NCBI GenBank assembly: GCA_964610885.1
Contig: CAZSWR010000134.1
Location: forward strand, 1-6,460
Direction of reading: 5' to 3'
Length of the DNA: 6,460 bases
Source of the DNA: CAZSWR01 sp964610885
GTDB taxonomy: Bacteria > Bacteroidota > Ignavibacteria > Kapaibacteriales > UBA2268
The notes under the pieces were generated by a model that saw only the letters and a list, made by a program, of their open reading frames with translations, was not told the DNA's origin and did no database searches. Numbering within the stretch: the first letter of the stretch is position 1; each line of letters opens with the position of its first letter. The translations under genes were made by a program, and so were the position numbers. Positions 5,984 through 6,460 of this stretch are shown one piece after another.

Positions 5984-6028
5984 CATTTTCACAAGAATCG
6001 CCCTGTAGCAATTCATTTACATAACTTA

Positions 6029-6059
6029 CAAAAATAGCGAAATTATCATAGCTTACAAA
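6029..6059 (-). promoter_or_regulatory. Bacteroidota-type promoter of the Nudix-parAB operon
   Basis: On the minus strand TTTG (6059-6056), a 19-bp gap and TATTTTTG (6036-6029) match the Bacteroidota consensus TTTG-N19-21-TAnnTTTG at every fixed base. Transcription should start near 6022, about 60 bases before the Nudix ATG at 5963. Confidence 0.75.
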
Positions 6060-6191
6060 GTATAGTTTGCTCGATAAGGAATTAAAAATGCACTTCGCGG
6101 TTAACACTTGATAATAGAAAGAGTTGGCGTAAGTACTTTTTCTCGCATAGCGCCGCGATTTGGCTAACTATCCGAAATATTTCAATTGGAT

Positions 6192-6208
6192 AATTGTTTA
6201 GAACAATT
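6192..6208 (-). repeat. Hairpin over the stop codon of the small hydrophobic ORF
   Basis: AATTGTT (6192-6198) and AACAATT (6202-6208) pair perfectly around a 3-base loop. The stem is AT-only but for one pair and lacks a U tract, so it is a doubtful terminator. It spans the end of the ORF at 6198-6272. Confidence 0.35.
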
Positions 6209-6272
6209 GGTGAAGCAACCACTCGATTACCATTAGAATTATCTTGGCTATCATCACTAAAAACCTCAGCAT
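6198..6272 (-). CDS. Candidate 24-residue hydrophobic membrane peptide
   Basis: This short ORF would encode a 24-residue peptide that starts MLRFLVMIAKIILMVIE and ends WLLHQLF. It is almost entirely hydrophobic with single charges at Arg3, Lys10 and Glu17, so it could span or lie in the inner membrane. An AGAGGG ribosome binding site lies four to eight bases before the ATG, and a well-formed promoter (6359-6388) lies about 80 bases upstream. A short hairpin (CTCT/AGAG, 6278-6288) could cover the ribosome binding site. Small peptides like this include type I toxins and regulators of membrane proteins, but I recognise no family. AT-rich DNA often yields hydrophobic ORFs by chance, so coding is uncertain. 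A 13-codon ORF (6297-6338) precedes it in the same leader. Confidence 0.4.
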   Translation of the reverse strand: MLRFLVMIAKIILMVIEWLLHQLF

Positions 6273-6358
6273 AAGCCCTCTTTGAGAGTGTTTAATTCAA
6301 ATTACAAACCGAGTAGAAAACTTACTATCAATATCCATTTATTGAAAAACTCAATTTT

Positions 6359-6388
6359 CAAATTTACGATTAATTGCGATAAAAACAA
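6359..6388 (-). promoter_or_regulatory. Bacteroidota-type promoter upstream of the small ORF
   Basis: On the minus strand TTG (6388-6386, within TTGTTG), a 19-bp gap and TAAATTTG (6366-6359) fit the Bacteroidota consensus. The -7 region shares the 10-mer CGTAAATTTG with the porQ promoter. It would start a transcript near 6352 that reads the small ORF and could run into the operon. Confidence 0.5.
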
Positions 6389-6410
6389 CAAGAATTTGTT
6401 AACATTCGCA

Positions 6411-6460
6411 AAAACCGAAGCGCCCGTTCCGTTTGTGCGGAGCGGGCGCTTCTTGGTTTT
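6411..6460 (-). terminator. Strong Rho-independent terminator of an off-window gene
   Basis: GAAGCGCCCG (6417-6426) pairs with CGGGCGCTTC (6443-6452), the stem continues inward (6427-6431 with 6438-6442, one G-T) around the loop TTTGTG, and AAAACC pairs outward with GGTTTT. On the minus strand the stem is followed by GGTTTTTG, a proper U tract. It most likely ends a minus-strand gene to the right of the window, which isolates the genes described here. It could also act on plus-strand transcripts, since GGTTTT also follows the stem there. Confidence 0.85.

Noticed and set aside
5469..6008. 179-codon plus-strand ORF across the Nudix gene
   Set aside because: It mirrors the Nudix gene and its leader, with no known motif and no promoter.
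6061..6350. Possible tRNA or other structured RNA in the right intergenic region
   Set aside because: I found no acceptor-stem pairing, TTCGA-like T-loop or CCA end, and only short isolated hairpins.

Overview
The window looks like chromosomal core sequence from a member of the Bacteroidota/Chlorobiota (FCB) group, possibly a Kapabacteria- or Ignavibacteria-like lineage. Three lines of evidence support this. An outer-membrane protein of the PorQ type (type IX secretion) is present. Three promoters match the Bacteroidota pattern (-33 TTG/TTTG, 19-20 bp gap, -7 TAnnTTTG). Shine-Dalgarno sequences are weak in front of most genes. The lineage call is inference; no marker gene fixes it further. 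All supported genes lie on the minus strand, so transcription runs from right to left. No rRNA, tRNA, CRISPR array, transposase or integrase was seen.

Right end (about 5964-6460). A very strong GC-rich terminator at 6411-6460 probably closes a minus-strand gene outside the window. Next comes a well-formed promoter (6359-6388) and about 330 bp without any large gene. That stretch holds a 24-codon hydrophobic ORF (6198-6272) with its own ribosome binding site. A second textbook promoter (6029-6059) then drives the main operon.

Main operon (5963-2947). The order is a Nudix hydrolase of the ADP-ribose pyrophosphatase type, parA, parB, a YbgC-type hotdog acyl-CoA thioesterase and a 70-residue protein of unknown function. 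Most junctions overlap or nearly touch (ATGA, TGATG, 1-bp gap), suggesting translational coupling. ParA and ParB form the chromosome segregation pair. No full parS site is present, although two parS half-site-like words occur near the operon genes.

Cell-envelope pair (2860-1387). A promoter overlapping the end of the operon drives porQ, followed by a small secreted glutamine-rich protein. A terminator hairpin (1318-1352) follows.

Left end. A tRNA-dihydrouridine synthase of the DusB type (1283-294) is preceded by a short leader containing a second perfect hairpin and followed by another hairpin. Bases 1-240 show no gene. The Dus protein carries GCW where most family members have GCP at the catalytic cysteine.

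The most interesting items are the hidden small hydrophobic ORF with its own promoter, the GCW substitution in Dus, the competing hairpins in front of dus, and the 16-bp perfect palindrome at the parA stop codon. I did not find a convincing new multi-gene system.
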